NCBI GenBank assembly: GCA_001931905.2
Contig: MSJI02000200.1
Coordinates: forward strand, 1-55,569
Length of the DNA: 55,569 nt
Source of the DNA: Cladosporium sp. IMV 00045
Lineage: Eukaryota; Ascomycota; Dothideomycetes; Cladosporiales; Cladosporiaceae
Direction of reading: 5' to 3'
In this document: positions 42,831 through 53,958 of the stretch, piece by piece
Layout: the number at the start of each line of letters is the position of its first letter
How positions within the stretch are numbered: position 1 is the first letter of the stretch
Program-made: the position numbers and the translations under genes
Notes under the pieces: model-generated
Told to the model about the DNA's origin: nothing
The model's input: the letters and a program-made list of their open reading frames with translations, nothing else
Databases searched by the model: none

Positions 42831-43484
42831 ATGATCCTCGAGGGCTCGGAATCAAAGCTTCGTTTCTCCTACGATCGTCCCACTCGCAAAGACATGTCTC
42901 GTCATGTTATGGCTTGCGCACAACATCCTTCGAGGATCTATCACAGACGCCCGACCTCGCCGCTACCTCGCGTGGGATGTGACTCCAGCACAACCGCCTT
43001 CCAATATCATCTCTCCGCGTCAGGAAGTGAGGACGAATTCACGACAGTCCGTATAACAAATCAAAATGCCAACCACATCACGAAGAGAGAAATCACCCAA
43101 ATACCCGTCCATGAAGACCATCCCATCATATTCTCTGCCAAAGCATCCCAATCATACATGTATCTGAATGACTCGCAAGGTTCCTGGGATCTGGACATGA
43201 CACCCAAAAAGCCCGTAGAACAGCATATCGCAGAAGATGTGCTAGGAAGAGAACAGTCTGCCGTCATTAGTAGTCATACAGTATCTTCACGCAAACCCGA
43301 CGCTGAGCGGAGGAACTTGGGAGCAATTGACCACGAAGGAGGATTCACTCGCCCACGAATGAATCCCTCTCACACACAGACTTCTTTAAGCGTACTTAGG
43401 ACATACACTCAGGACAAGAAGACATTTGCCGTCTTTCTCAATTGCTTTTCTTCCATTTTCGCGCGCGAGCCCCCAGCTAGCTAG
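42831..43484 (+). CDS. unsupported 217-codon open frame downstream of RPL42
   Basis: An uninterrupted frame from ATG 42831 to TAG 43484 (MILEGSESKLRFSYDRPTRK...FAREPPAS). It begins about 70 bp after the RPL42 stop, inside its likely 3' UTR. Composition is polar, with no known motif, signal peptide or intron. It could be a young or species-specific gene, or chance. The region to 43650 contains nothing else. Confidence 0.25.
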   Translation: MILEGSESKLRFSYDRPTRKDMSRHVMACAQHPSRIYHRRPTSPLPRVGCDSSTTAFQYHLSASGSEDEFTTVRITNQNANHITKREITQIPVHEDHPIIFSAKASQSYMYLNDSQGSWDLDMTPKKPVEQHIAEDVLGREQSAVISSHTVSSRKPDAERRNLGAIDHEGGFTRPRMNPSHTQTSLSVLRTYTQDKKTFAVFLNCFSSIFAREPPAS

Positions 43485-43650
43485 CTAGCCTGAAAGGCCA
43501 TCCCTCACAAATCGACGTGACAAAACATCTCAAAAAATGGAAAAGAGTTTTTAATAAAGGAAAATCGGAAACCACGTTTCAACGTAGAGTCTACCCTTTT
43601 CATGCCATCATCCATCATGCTCATACCCATGCACATACCAGTCCCCCCGC

Positions 43651-45803
43651 TCACGCACCCATCTTCTCCGCCGTGTTCATCAACGAACCCACAAAAGTGA
43701 CAATAAGCCTCGTCCTCATGTTCGTAATATCCTCCGGCACGAGCCAAATGGTCGCGCCCATCTTGCGCGCAATGGAAATGGCCAGCTTGGCGTTGGCGTA
43801 CATTTCCTCGTCCGTGCGGCCGGGCGCGACCAGGTCGTAGTCGACGTAGCTGCTCTGCATGCCGTGCAGGACATCGAGGAAAAACGTGCCGTTGGCCAGC
43901 GACTTGTCCTTGAACGAGCGGATTTGCGACGACTTGCCGCCCTTGGCCGACATGCCGTTGGCCCACGTGACCATGTCGCTGTCGCTGATCTCGCGCTTGC
44001 CCATGCGCTGCGCGAGGCCGGAGAGGGTCGCGACGATGTCGCGGCGCATCAGCTGCCAGACCATGGCGAGGGTGAGGGTGCGCTGGCCGTCGGTGATGTC
44101 GGCGCCTTGGATGCCGACGAGCGAGAAGCTGTTTTGCTTGCCGATTTCGACGGCGTAGTTGGTGTTCTCCACGGCCTTGAAGCGGGAAAGGCCGGACTTG
44201 ATGACAAGGTATTCCTCGTCGGGGTCTGTGGCTTGCACGGGGGCGGCGTTTGCTGGCGGCTTGTTGACGTGGCGCAGGTTGACGCTGCCGGGGATGACCT
44301 TGTCGTAGGCCTGGAGGAGGATGGTGCCGTCGCGGAGATCGTCGAAGAAGGAGACAACGGTGGGCTGGACGTTGAGCGAGTTGAGCCAGAGAGTGAACAC
44401 GCGGGCCTCACGCTCGCCCTCAGCGTCGAAGTCTTCGATTTCCTGCTTTTCCTCCTCGGTGATGGGGTCAAGACCAGGGTGGGTGTTGAACAAGTTGGCG
44501 ACGAAAGCAAGGTTGAGCTTGGGGTTGCCAGCCACGAGAGAGGTAGGCGACAGGAACTTGCGGCAGTCCAGCTTGTCGGCGTTCTGCAGCACCTCCTCAG
44601 CGCGCTGCAAGAGGTCGGGAGTCTGAAGGGGGCTCCTGGAGCAGAGCTCCGGCTTAAGCTGGTTGAGAAGGACGGTGTAGTTGTCGCCATCCTTGACGTC
44701 CTTCGAGAAGTTTGATACACTGTAAGCAGTCAGTAGGCGTTATGAAAGAGTCACGATTGCCAAGATATCATACCGCTTGTCCCATTTCGCGTTCTTAAGG
44801 TGGTAGTTGAACCATCTCAGAAGAATCTGCTCTGGAGGCAGACGCAGGAACTGCTCGAGTGTCTCATCATCCTCCAGCAGTCTGTAAAGCTCAGGGTGGA
44901 GCTTGATATCGATCTTGCCCAAAAGACCTCTTCTGATGATCTGCCAAATCAGACCAAGAATCAAGTGTTCCCTGACCTCGAAGATGTCGCCGCTGCCAAT
45001 GTTGACCACAGAACATCCAATACCCTTTGCCGACTCAATGACAATGTTGTTGTTCTCTGTCATGTGGAAAGCGTTCAGCTGCTTGATCTTGGTGCCAGCC
45101 CTGTTCAGCACACGCTCGTCAATGGTGTCCGGCACGCTGTCGTTGATAAGCTTGGCCAGCACCAAACCGTCCTTGCAGTGGTCGAACATCTCGAAAGTGT
45201 TGGTGTCGAAAGGAAGCAGGTGGCCGATATCCGCGTCACCCGCAAGCACCGCGTTGATGTGCCTGGTGAACTCGGTGAGTTCGTCCTCGTTGATGGTATG
45301 TTGCGAGCTGCCGGTGGCACCCCCGACCGTGATCCTGCCGCCTCCTGCACCTCCATGGCTAGACTTCGCAGCGTGAGAGGGTGTGCCCTGCGCAGCGCCA
45401 CCGTTTCCCTGAGGAACCGCATTGCTAATGCCTCTAGGCCGCTGGGGACCGGTGGACATGCGCTGCTGTGCGGGAGATGACTGCCTCAGCTTGGAAATCA
45501 GGTCGACGTAGTCGTCGAGCTCAACGCGCCGTGAGCTGTCCAGCTCGACCTCTTTCAGCGCCTGGCGGACAACATCGTAGGGCTGGCGCTCGGAGTTCTG
45601 GGTGGCCTTGATGACGGTCGCTTCGTCGAGATAGCCGCGATCGTCAACGTCGAGACGGTTGAAAGCGTCGGAGAGGCCCATGACCTCCTCCTGCTTGAAT
45701 TGAGGGTATTTCCTGGGCGCGCATTGTCAGTGCCAGTCTCGAGGATGCGTCGCTGAGGTAAGGGAGGGGGACGGATGTACTTTTGGAGTTTGATGACGTT
45801 CAT
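43651..45803 (-). CDS. SAC6: fimbrin (plastin), actin-bundling protein
   Basis: Exons 45781-45803, 44774-45712 and 43651-44719; introns 68 nt (GTACAT to GCCCAG) and 54 nt (GTATGA to TTACAG). Total 2031 nt, 676 aa. The start MNVIKLQK followed by KYPQFKQEVMGLSDAFNRLD matches fimbrins. An N-terminal calcium-binding-like region (FNRLDVDDRGYLDEATV, an EF-hand relic) is followed by a Gly/Ala/Ser linker. Four calponin-homology domains then form two actin-binding units, with marks such as DGLVLAKLINDSVPDTIDER, AFHMTENNNIVIESAKGIGC, HLILGLIWQIIRRGLL, DGTILLQAYDKVIPGSVNLR and TLTLAMVWQLMRRDIV. Fimbrin cross-links actin filaments in endocytic patches and hyphal tips. Length and domain order are normal. 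The gene converges on RPL42. Confidence 0.94.
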
Positions 45804-47598
45804 GATTGCGATGTTGATGTGAAGATTGTACTCGGGGGAGAATGAGTGGTGAGGGATGACAATGCCTTATGCGCATGCGGCAGCCTAGCAGAGAGAAAAA
45901 CTACCGAGCAGTGGTACGTGGAAGGATGTGGTGGTAGCAGTCAGACAAGCAGGCACAGCATTCGGGCTGGCTGGGAGAGTGTTTTGTGACGTCTGCCCCG
46001 CCGTCGTCGACTAGTGGCGCAGCAACCGGCTTTGGCCTGCTTGCGCCTTTGTCTTCGAAGCGTTTCGTTAGGAGGTACATGTAAGGATTATTGAGATGGA
46101 ATGTGAAGAATCGATTTCTCAAAGGACAGTCACTGGATGGGTGGCACGGTAAGCTACTTCAAAATATCGACACTCAATGGATGTTTGAGAGAGCATAGAT
46201 GATAGGGCATTTCTCTGTGATTCTGACAACACGAAAATTCCGTTACCCGAACTCAAGCGAAAGGCGGTGGTCTTTACGATCTGTCACTTCTTTGTTTGAT
46301 ACTATGAGGTGAGAAGTCAACGATTGATGACAAACAATTTGCGAAGGTTCTAGATCAATTCTGTTCATGGGGGGATATAGGTCCAGCGGTAGCATCTGCT
46401 CGTTATCTCTAATATGCACATCGGACTGGCCTTGCTGAAACATGCAGTTGTGTGAAGATGGACGTGCCACGTTTGACTATGACACCAGTAGTCTAGAGGC
46501 AGATTGAATGCTTACTACACAGAATTTCACCATGAACGGATGTGATCACACCGTGGGTGTCAAAATCAACTGGGCAGTCATTGAAGCAGGGACGGCCATC
46601 ACATATATCTTCATCGAAAGTGAAGGTATAGACATCCTGATTTCTCAGCCGTGAGTCGATGAGACATAAATGTTCAAGCCTGTGTTTCACGGAATAGCCT
46701 TGTTGAAACCTGCCTTCTCGGGATCGTTACGTACAGCCACCATCAGGCATATTCCCATCCTGCGCGTTCCAAACTTGGAGAGCAGGCAGCAGTCGTTTGT
46801 CGAAAGATGCCCGCCGATATAGTATTGTTGTTCTGGCACACTCTGGTCCAGGAGTAAGGAATGAGGTTGAAGAAGTTTTGACGAGTCAAGCGGTCAATTG
46901 ATGCCCAACGAGCAATTCCTTCATAGGCCGTGCTTTTACGTGAAAGTCAAGTAGGCATCAAATGAACATGATGCCATGTCACAGTCAACCACGCACGCTT
47001 CGCATGCTGTCCATGTATATATATGTACTGCCAGCGCAGATGATCAGGAAGGCTGACGTCTGACACGGCGCCTCGAGCGTCGAAGCGAAGTTGCTTGCAT
47101 GACACTGCAGCTGTATGTACCAAGATACACGACGTCGCCTATGTTGTGCGCGGTTAATCAGAGAGAGGAAGGCCACCAATCAACAGTGTTTATAGACTTC
47201 AGTCCATGGTGGATTCTGAGCAGATCGTGTTGTATGATGCAGTGGCGAAGCACGGGTGAAAAAGACATAGAAAGACAAAGATAGAACTCTGTCCCCCTCC
47301 AAGACTCCTATGCGTGAGAGAAAGAGAGACAGAGGCTTGGGGGCGTCAGTCATATCATCAAATCATCGGTCAGTCATCATTCAAGAAGGCGGGCGGCGGG
47401 CGGCGGCTAAACCCGTGGACTAGCGACGTCAGTTTCTCTCTGACTTGTTCAGTTCTTTCCCCACCATCCATCCACCATTTCACCAGCACTACTACGCCCT
47501 CACCCAAACCACATCCCACATCCGCAACCACAACAACTTCGCTCGCGACAAGGAATCGCTTCGCCTTTTTCTGCTCGTACAACCACACAGCCGTCACC
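45804..47598. other. intergenic, 1.8 kb, with a coding-like patch
   Basis: Promoters of fimbrin (-) and the E2 enzyme (+). A minus-strand patch at about 46243-46860 looks protein-like and is listed separately. A pyrimidine-rich tract at about 47440-47600 fits the E2 5' UTR. Confidence 0.5.
46243..46860 (-). CDS. possible small cysteine-containing gene, model unresolved
   Basis: Three coding-like pieces lie in order on the minus strand: SVPEQQYYIGGHLSTNDCCL (about 46840-46780), DVYTFTFDEDICDGRPCFND with later GEILC (about 46640-46510), and SDVHIRDNEQMLPLDLYPPM (about 46430-46370). Candidate splice signals separate them: GTGAAA to AAATCAG, and GTAAGC to GTTTCAG. If the second is used, the frame ends shortly after in CTRPVRCAY. 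No start or signal peptide was identified. It may be a small secreted gene or a relic. Confidence 0.25.
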
Positions 47599-48341
<743 letters not shown>

Positions 48342-49494
48342 AGGCCGGACTTCTCAAAGACACGACTCTTGCATGACAAAAACACAAAAAACATGAGAGG
48401 AGTTGCTCGCTTGGATTGGGAGAAAGTGTTAGACAAAAAAGATCATGCAACCGCCGAACGAAACAACAAAGCGACGCGGCGAATTTGAGGTCTTATGCCA
48501 TTTTTCCCGAGAGAAGAAATTTGGCTCTTGCTGCTGCAGGTATGACGATGTTGATCTGGACATGGTTATCGGCGACTGGGGCCTTTTTTTCTATTCGAAC
48601 TTTGAGGGAGGGCGGCGAGTATCTTTTCCTTTCTCTTCCACACCACTAGGCAGCAAAACGGTTCATGGGTTTATGGCATTTGTGACTCGCGTTTCTTTTC
48701 TTGTTTTCCCTTTCACGTGTCTTGCTGTTTGACGCTGCATACGACGGTGGGATTGCCTTTCTTTCGGTGTTTCCCATTCTCTACCTCCAAGCACACACGG
48801 TACTTCCTTTCGGAATGGAGTCTTTTGCCACAAGTTCTCACTTCTCATGCGCTACCCTTTCTTTCGTCGCTCTTCTCATTGGGATACGTTGACGATAGCT
48901 CATCTCGACGCCTTCAATCGCGCCCAGTGTCTATTGCCGTTCCCGTTGCTCCATGTGGCCTCTGCTTCCCATGAGGATCCGCATGCCCAACGCTGTAGTG
49001 TTGCCTCCCAAATACATGTACATCTATCATTGACCCAACAATTGCCGTGGCCACTCCCAGGATTCGACCACATCAACATTCACGACGGATGTTTCAGTAC
49101 GCTCTTTCTTGTCGGCTCTTGATTGATAAGGTACCCTTTTTCGCCCTGTCCTTTCTCTTGGTTTGGTTAGGAAAGAGAATAGAAAGGAAGTGCGTTAGAA
49201 TTCGGTGATTTCTGCGTCACTTCATGAGCCAGGTACCTGTACGCGTTATGAGAAGCCTTGTTTTGAATTTTTATCCAATTTTACCACTAGAAGAGAATTA
49301 GTGAGCGGGCAGGATGTCTGACTGGTCCAGTTCAGAGCGGAGATATAGAAACGCACGAAAGCATTCGAGGAGGTCGGATAGGTGAAGACTGAGATATGCC
49401 GAAGGGGGAAAAATGGAGATACGAGAGACAAAGCCACAATGCGTCTAAGAAGAGTTCATCAACCATCCAAAACATTTCACCTGCTTTCCCCTCT
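48342..49494. other. intergenic between convergent genes
   Basis: Over 1.1 kb separates the stops of the E2 gene (+) and the phosphopentomutase gene (-). It is T-rich at first, as in a 3' UTR. Short open frames have no motifs. Nothing else recognised. Confidence 0.5.
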
Positions 49495-51273
49495 CTAACT
49501 CCCCGCCAACCTCAACCCATACTCCTCCCTAAACCACTCCGCGACCAAATCCCGCAGCACCTCCTCCGCCAAACCCTTCGCCTCCTTAGCCGTCCCCGCC
49601 TTGCCCTCGATATACAGCTTAATCTTAGGCTCCGTGCCCGACCCCCGAGCGGTGAAAACCACATCCTGCAATTCGCACGTGATCATCTGCGCGCTCGCAT
49701 CCACCGGGAGCAAGGGCTTGTTGTCCTCCGTCCCACTATCATATCCGCGCGTGAGATCCGTCCAGCGGAGAATTTCGCGCTCGCCGACTTTAGTCGGTCG
49801 CGAGCCGGCGTTTGAGGAGCGGATGTCTTCGAAGACTTTATTCGTAGTGCTCGGCGAGGGGGAGATGAGATACGTGTTGGCGTCTTCGAAGTGGCCGTAA
49901 GTCGCGTACAGCTGCTGCAGTTTCGTCCAGGGCGTGAGGCCCTGCTTTTTCCAGCGCTGCACGGCGGAGAGGAAGACCGCCGCGGCCGCCACGCCGTCTT
50001 TGTCCCACACGACACCAGGGAACATGAAACCGATGGCTTCCTCGTAGGCGAACGCGGGTTCTTTGCCTTGTGCGCGGAGGTCTTGGGCGACGTTGCCGAG
50101 CCATTTGAAACCAGTCAGTGTGGAGCGGAAGTGGAAGCCTTCCTTCTCCGCCATGGAGGCGAGCATGCGCGAGGAGACGGTCGAGGCCAGCATGGTCAGC
50201 CGCGCGCGGTTGCCGGTGTAGGTGTCGAAGACGTGCGAGGCGAGGAGGATGCCGATCTGGTTTCCGGTGAACTGGTGCCAGCCGGCGGACTTGTCGATTC
50301 GCTCGGCGAAGGAAAAGCGGTCCGCGTCCGGATCGTTGGCGAGGACGAGAGTGGTGCCGTTGCTCTGCGCTTCTTCGATCGCGAGGTTCAGCGCGCCTTT
50401 CTCTTCCGGGTTGGGGAAGGGGACGGTGCTGAATTCCGGGTCGGGGTCGGCTTGCGCTTTCACCACTCGTAGGTTGTTGCCGCGGAACCACATGTCGTGC
50501 GCGATCTGGCGGAGGAAAGGGAGGCCGACGCCGTGCATTGGCGTGTATGTGAAGGGCATGACCATCTCGACGCTGGGGAGGGGCCAGACGAGTTCGCGGA
50601 GCGAACCCATGTAGTCCTTGGTCGCCTGGGTGAAAATGCGTTCGACGTTGGCGTGAGAGTCGACGACCGCCGGATTCCACGTGTCGACGGCCTGGATGGC
50701 GTCGATGGCTCGCGCGATTTCGGCGTCGCGAGGCGGGATGATCTGGCAGCCGTTCGCCCAGTAGACTTTGTACCCGTTGTCGTTTTTGGGGTTGTGGCTG
50801 GCCGTCACCATGATGCCCGCTGTGGCGTGGTACTGGCCGACGGAGAAGGGGACCATGGGGGTGTGCACCAGCTGCCCGAACCAGAGCACCTTGATGCCTT
50901 TACTCAGGAAAGCGGCGGCGGACAGACGGGCGAATTTCTCTGAGTTGTAGCGGGCATCGTAGCCGATGACGACGCTGTGTTTCGACGAGGTAGTAGCAGA
51001 GTCAGAAGGAGAAGAAGAAGAGGCCGGTCCAGAGGCGAGAATGTAGTCTGCGAGTCCATGTGAGGCCTGCAGGACAGTCAAGGAGTTCATATGGGCAAAG
51101 CCAGCCTTCATCGACGAGCGCAGACCAGCGGTGCCAAAAGCGATGCGAGTTCGAAGTCTAGATTCCAATTCAGACTCGTTTCCCGCCTGGAGGAGGTCGG
51201 TGATTTCCTTGCGAGATGTCTCATCTTGGTCCAGGTCCAGCCAGCGCTGGGCGAGGTTTGTGATGGGTTCCAT
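49495..51273 (-). CDS. PRM15: phosphopentomutase / phosphoglucomutase (Prm15/Pgm3-like)
   Basis: Single exon, 592 aa. It belongs to the alpha-D-phosphohexomutase superfamily, in the branch of yeast Prm15 and mammalian PGM2. Marks in order are RIAFGTAGLRSSMKAGFAHM (about 43-62); the active serine loop TASHNPKNDNGYKVYWANG (157-175), whose serine carries the phosphate; the metal-binding loop DPDADRF (314-320); GFKWLGN (about 388-394); the sugar-binding loop YEEAIGFMFPG (410-420); and the phosphate-contacting loop RGSGTEPKIKLY (543-554). It interconverts ribose-1- and ribose-5-phosphate (and to some extent hexose phosphates), feeding nucleoside salvage into the pentose phosphate pathway; cytosolic. 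A short serine-rich insert (about 82-98) is species-specific. All catalytic loops are intact. Confidence 0.93.
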   Translation of the reverse strand: MEPITNLAQRWLDLDQDETSRKEITDLLQAGNESELESRLRTRIAFGTAGLRSSMKAGFAHMNSLTVLQASHGLADYILASGPASSSSPSDSATTSSKHSVVIGYDARYNSEKFARLSAAAFLSKGIKVLWFGQLVHTPMVPFSVGQYHATAGIMVTASHNPKNDNGYKVYWANGCQIIPPRDAEIARAIDAIQAVDTWNPAVVDSHANVERIFTQATKDYMGSLRELVWPLPSVEMVMPFTYTPMHGVGLPFLRQIAHDMWFRGNNLRVVKAQADPDPEFSTVPFPNPEEKGALNLAIEEAQSNGTTLVLANDPDADRFSFAERIDKSAGWHQFTGNQIGILLASHVFDTYTGNRARLTMLASTVSSRMLASMAEKEGFHFRSTLTGFKWLGNVAQDLRAQGKEPAFAYEEAIGFMFPGVVWDKDGVAAAAVFLSAVQRWKKQGLTPWTKLQQLYATYGHFEDANTYLISPSPSTTNKVFEDIRSSNAGSRPTKVGEREILRWTDLTRGYDSGTEDNKPLLPVDASAQMITCELQDVVFTARGSGTEPKIKLYIEGKAGTAKEAKGLAEEVLRDLVAEWFREEYGLRLAGS

Positions 51274-51870
51274 CGGTCCTTATCTCCAGGTCGTATAGCA
51301 AGTGTTGTGGCGGCGTCGGAAGAAAAAAAGTATAGGCGTTGAGTTGATAGCGAGTTTGTGGATTTAGGATGCCATGTTTACGGTGATTTTTCTTGGTGTA
51401 TCAGTGGTCTGTGTCAGGAATAGCAAGACTGTATATGATGGTGTTGAACACGTCTCCTGGGGCGGCTGTGGAACGTCTATCGTCTATTGTGGATAAAATG
51501 GGTTGGGTTGTTCAAACACACGTGCTTCGCTTCTGATGATGCCCTTGCTGCTGGCCAACAAAGCCGGGGAATCTCCGCGAGGCGAGCGACCTGCAAGCGA
51601 GTGACATCTTTCTGATGTATTTTATTGTGTTGAACATTAGAGAGCAGATACTCCTTTGAACGATAATTCATCAAACAGCAAACGATTGGGTGATTGATAG
51701 TTGTGCAGTAGAATGGCCGCGCTTCTATGCCACTTCGACAAGCAACGTCGAATACGAACAACAACAGCAACCGACGATCCATCAAAAGGTGAAGCCAGTA
51801 ATAACAAAACACAGGCACAAGGCCTATCATAATAACAAATCACATATCTATTCATTTTGAACATCGACAT
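51274..51870. other. intergenic between two minus-strand genes
   Basis: 3' UTR of the glutaryl-CoA dehydrogenase gene and promoter of the phosphopentomutase gene. No separate feature seen. Confidence 0.5.
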
Positions 51871-53214
51871 CTATACAAAAGCCTGCACACCCGTGATCGC
51901 CCGGCCCAAGATCAACGAGTGAATATCACTCTGGCCCTCATACGTCTGCGTGACGAACAAGTTGGCAACATGTCTTCCAATGTGATACTCATCACTGACA
52001 GCATTGCCACCGAAGATCTCCTGCAAAACACGCGCGTTGATGAGCGCCCTGTCGCAGTTCTGACGCTTGATCATCGAAATCATCTCCGGCGCCGCCTTGC
52101 CCTCGTCCTTTAACCTGCCCACCTGGTACGCCGCCTGGATACCGTACGCGGCGTCCGTGGTGGCGTCCGCCAGCTTCTTCTGCACCAGCTGGTACTTGGC
52201 GATAGGGTTGCCCTTGAACTGCTTGCGCTCGAGAGCGTACTCTCTCGCGCGCGCGATGCAGTCTTCCAGCGCGCCGATGGTGCCCCACGCAATGCCGTAG
52301 CGGGCACTGTTCAGGCAGGAGAAAGGACCGCGCAGACCCTCGACTTCGGGGAACATCATCTCGTGGGCGACGGGGACGTCGTCCATCTGGATCATGCCGG
52401 TGATGCTGGCGCGCAGGCCGTTCTTGTGCTCGATCTTGGGCGTGGCCAGCGAGCCCGGCGGGCACTTGCTGCGCTCGACCAGGAAGCCGCGGATCTTGCC
52501 CGTCTCCTGCAGCTTGGCCCAGACGAGCATGACCTCGGCGATGGGCGAGTTGGTGATCCACGTCTTGCTGCCGCTCAGGCTGTAGTAGCCCTTCTTGGTC
52601 GGGTGGGGTTTGGCCACGCTCTCCATGCTGCCCGGGTCGCTGCCGTGGTTGGGCTCGGTCAGGCCGAAGCAGCCTACGATCTTACCCTTGGCCATGCCGG
52701 GGAGGAATTTCTCTTTTTGCTCTTCAGAGCCGAACTCCTCGATGCCGCCCATGGCCAGCGAGGACTGCACACTCATGCCGCTGCGGTAGCCAGAGTCGAC
52801 ACGCTCGACTGCGCGAGTGATCAGACCCGAGGCGACGGATGAGACGCCCGCGCAACCATATCCTTTGATAGTCGCTCCCAAGAAGCCGAGTTCTCCCATC
52901 TCTTCTAGGATCTTTTGGTCATAGTTCTCGTTACGGTAGGCATCTGCAAAATGACAATTGCGATTAGCGAGTTGCATCCAGTTGAGAAGGAAAGCAGCAA
53001 TGGATGTACCTAGCACACGAGGCAGCATGCGCTCTTGACAGTAGTCTTCAGCCGTTTCCGCAATGGCCAATTCATCTTCCGTGTAATTGTTGCTTGTGCC
53101 CAAGGGATCTTTCCAGTCGAATGCCACAGGAGTGTGCAGATGTCGGCGGGAAGACAGCGATGCAGGCTGAGCAACAGCTCGCCGGGCGGCGCGAGTGGTG
53201 ATCGATCTGAACAT
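51871..53214 (-). CDS. GCDH: glutaryl-CoA dehydrogenase, mitochondrial
   Basis: Exons 53010-53214 and 51871-52943, with a 66-nt intron (GTACAT, branch CGCTAAT, TTTGCAG); 425 aa from the ATG at 53214. A second ATG nine codons upstream (53241) is possible. The N-terminus [20 protein letters not shown] is a classical mitochondrial presequence. Splicing joins QERMLPRVL to [20 protein letters not shown], the continuous family sequence. Acyl-CoA dehydrogenase marks are [72 protein letters not shown] and [20 protein letters not shown]. The catalytic glutamate lies in [19 protein letters not shown] (about residue 404). It oxidises and decarboxylates glutaryl-CoA to crotonyl-CoA in lysine and tryptophan breakdown, using FAD. 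The intron is in frame and stop-free, so unspliced RNA would encode a 22-residue insert. Confidence 0.93.
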   Translation of the reverse strand: MFRSITTRAARRAVAQPASLSSRRHLHTPVAFDWKDPLGTSNNYTEDELAIAETAEDYCQERMLPRVLGTSIAAFLLNWMQLANRNCHFADAYRNENYDQKILEEMGELGFLGATIKGYGCAGVSSVASGLITRAVERVDSGYRSGMSVQSSLAMGGIEEFGSEEQKEKFLPGMAKGKIVGCFGLTEPNHGSDPGSMESVAKPHPTKKGYYSLSGSKTWITNSPIAEVMLVWAKLQETGKIRGFLVERSKCPPGSLATPKIEHKNGLRASITGMIQMDDVPVAHEMMFPEVEGLRGPFSCLNSARYGIAWGTIGALEDCIARAREYALERKQFKGNPIAKYQLVQKKLADATTDAAYGIQAAYQVGRLKDEGKAAPEMISMIKRQNCDRALINARVLQEIFGGNAVSDEYHIGRHVANLFVTQTYEGQSDIHSLILGRAITGVQAFV

Positions 53215-53958
53215 TTTGCGGGAAGGAAATGGTATATTCACAGAGAATAGTAAAAGAAAGAGAAAAAGGAAACTTGAGTCGTGAAAGGGAAAGGAAGAAG
53301 ATCAATCGCTAAGTGATCTGCAGGACGATCTTCGTTGCGTTTGACGGACAGCCGAGATGTGAGGGACAAGATGCGTGCAGAAGCCGAGGCTGATCTGAGG
53401 GAAACGCCTCTCAAATCCATGAGAAGGTGGCGTGTCGCCGGATATCGGCATCGAGAGTGGGCATCAATACGTGGATTGGAAGATGGACGATATAACATTT
53501 AAGGCTCAAAGATATTGGAAAAAACATTTTTCTCGAACGACAACAACGCAGGCTATGAATTAGATGCATGTCTAGCTCGTTAATCAAGCTCATTAACAGC
53601 TCCTAGCTGGACGATAAAGTGTTCGCTCATCGATGGGTCAATTGACCATTACGCACACATATCCAGTATGGTTTGACTTCACATCTTCAAGGTTATCAAT
53701 CAACGATATGACGGCTCACCTAATCTGCCACAATGACTTCAGGTATTTGCTGTATATCAAATGAAAGCAACCACAGGCCGCCCGCACTGAAGACCGCCAA
53801 TCCCCGACGTCACGGCCGCTGCTGCCTCGCGTCACCAAATCGCGTCTCAAATCGCGTCCGCCAAATTGATTGATTTCTCCCATCCTCGCCAACCACATCC
53901 CACCTCAAACCGAACCACTCTTCACCCCTCATCCTCACCATCACAAACACCCGCCAAG
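53215..53958. promoter_or_regulatory. divergent promoter region GCDH / RAD27
   Basis: 744 bp between outward-facing genes; must hold both promoters. No coding structure, RNA gene or repeat recognised. Confidence 0.5.

Noticed and set aside
43864..44715. 283-codon plus-strand open frame over fimbrin
   Set aside because: Exact antisense of conserved CH-domain sequence, with no motif of its own.
49838..50680. 280-codon Arg/Pro-rich frame inside the phosphopentomutase gene
   Set aside because: Shifted frame of a clearly coding region without conserved motifs.
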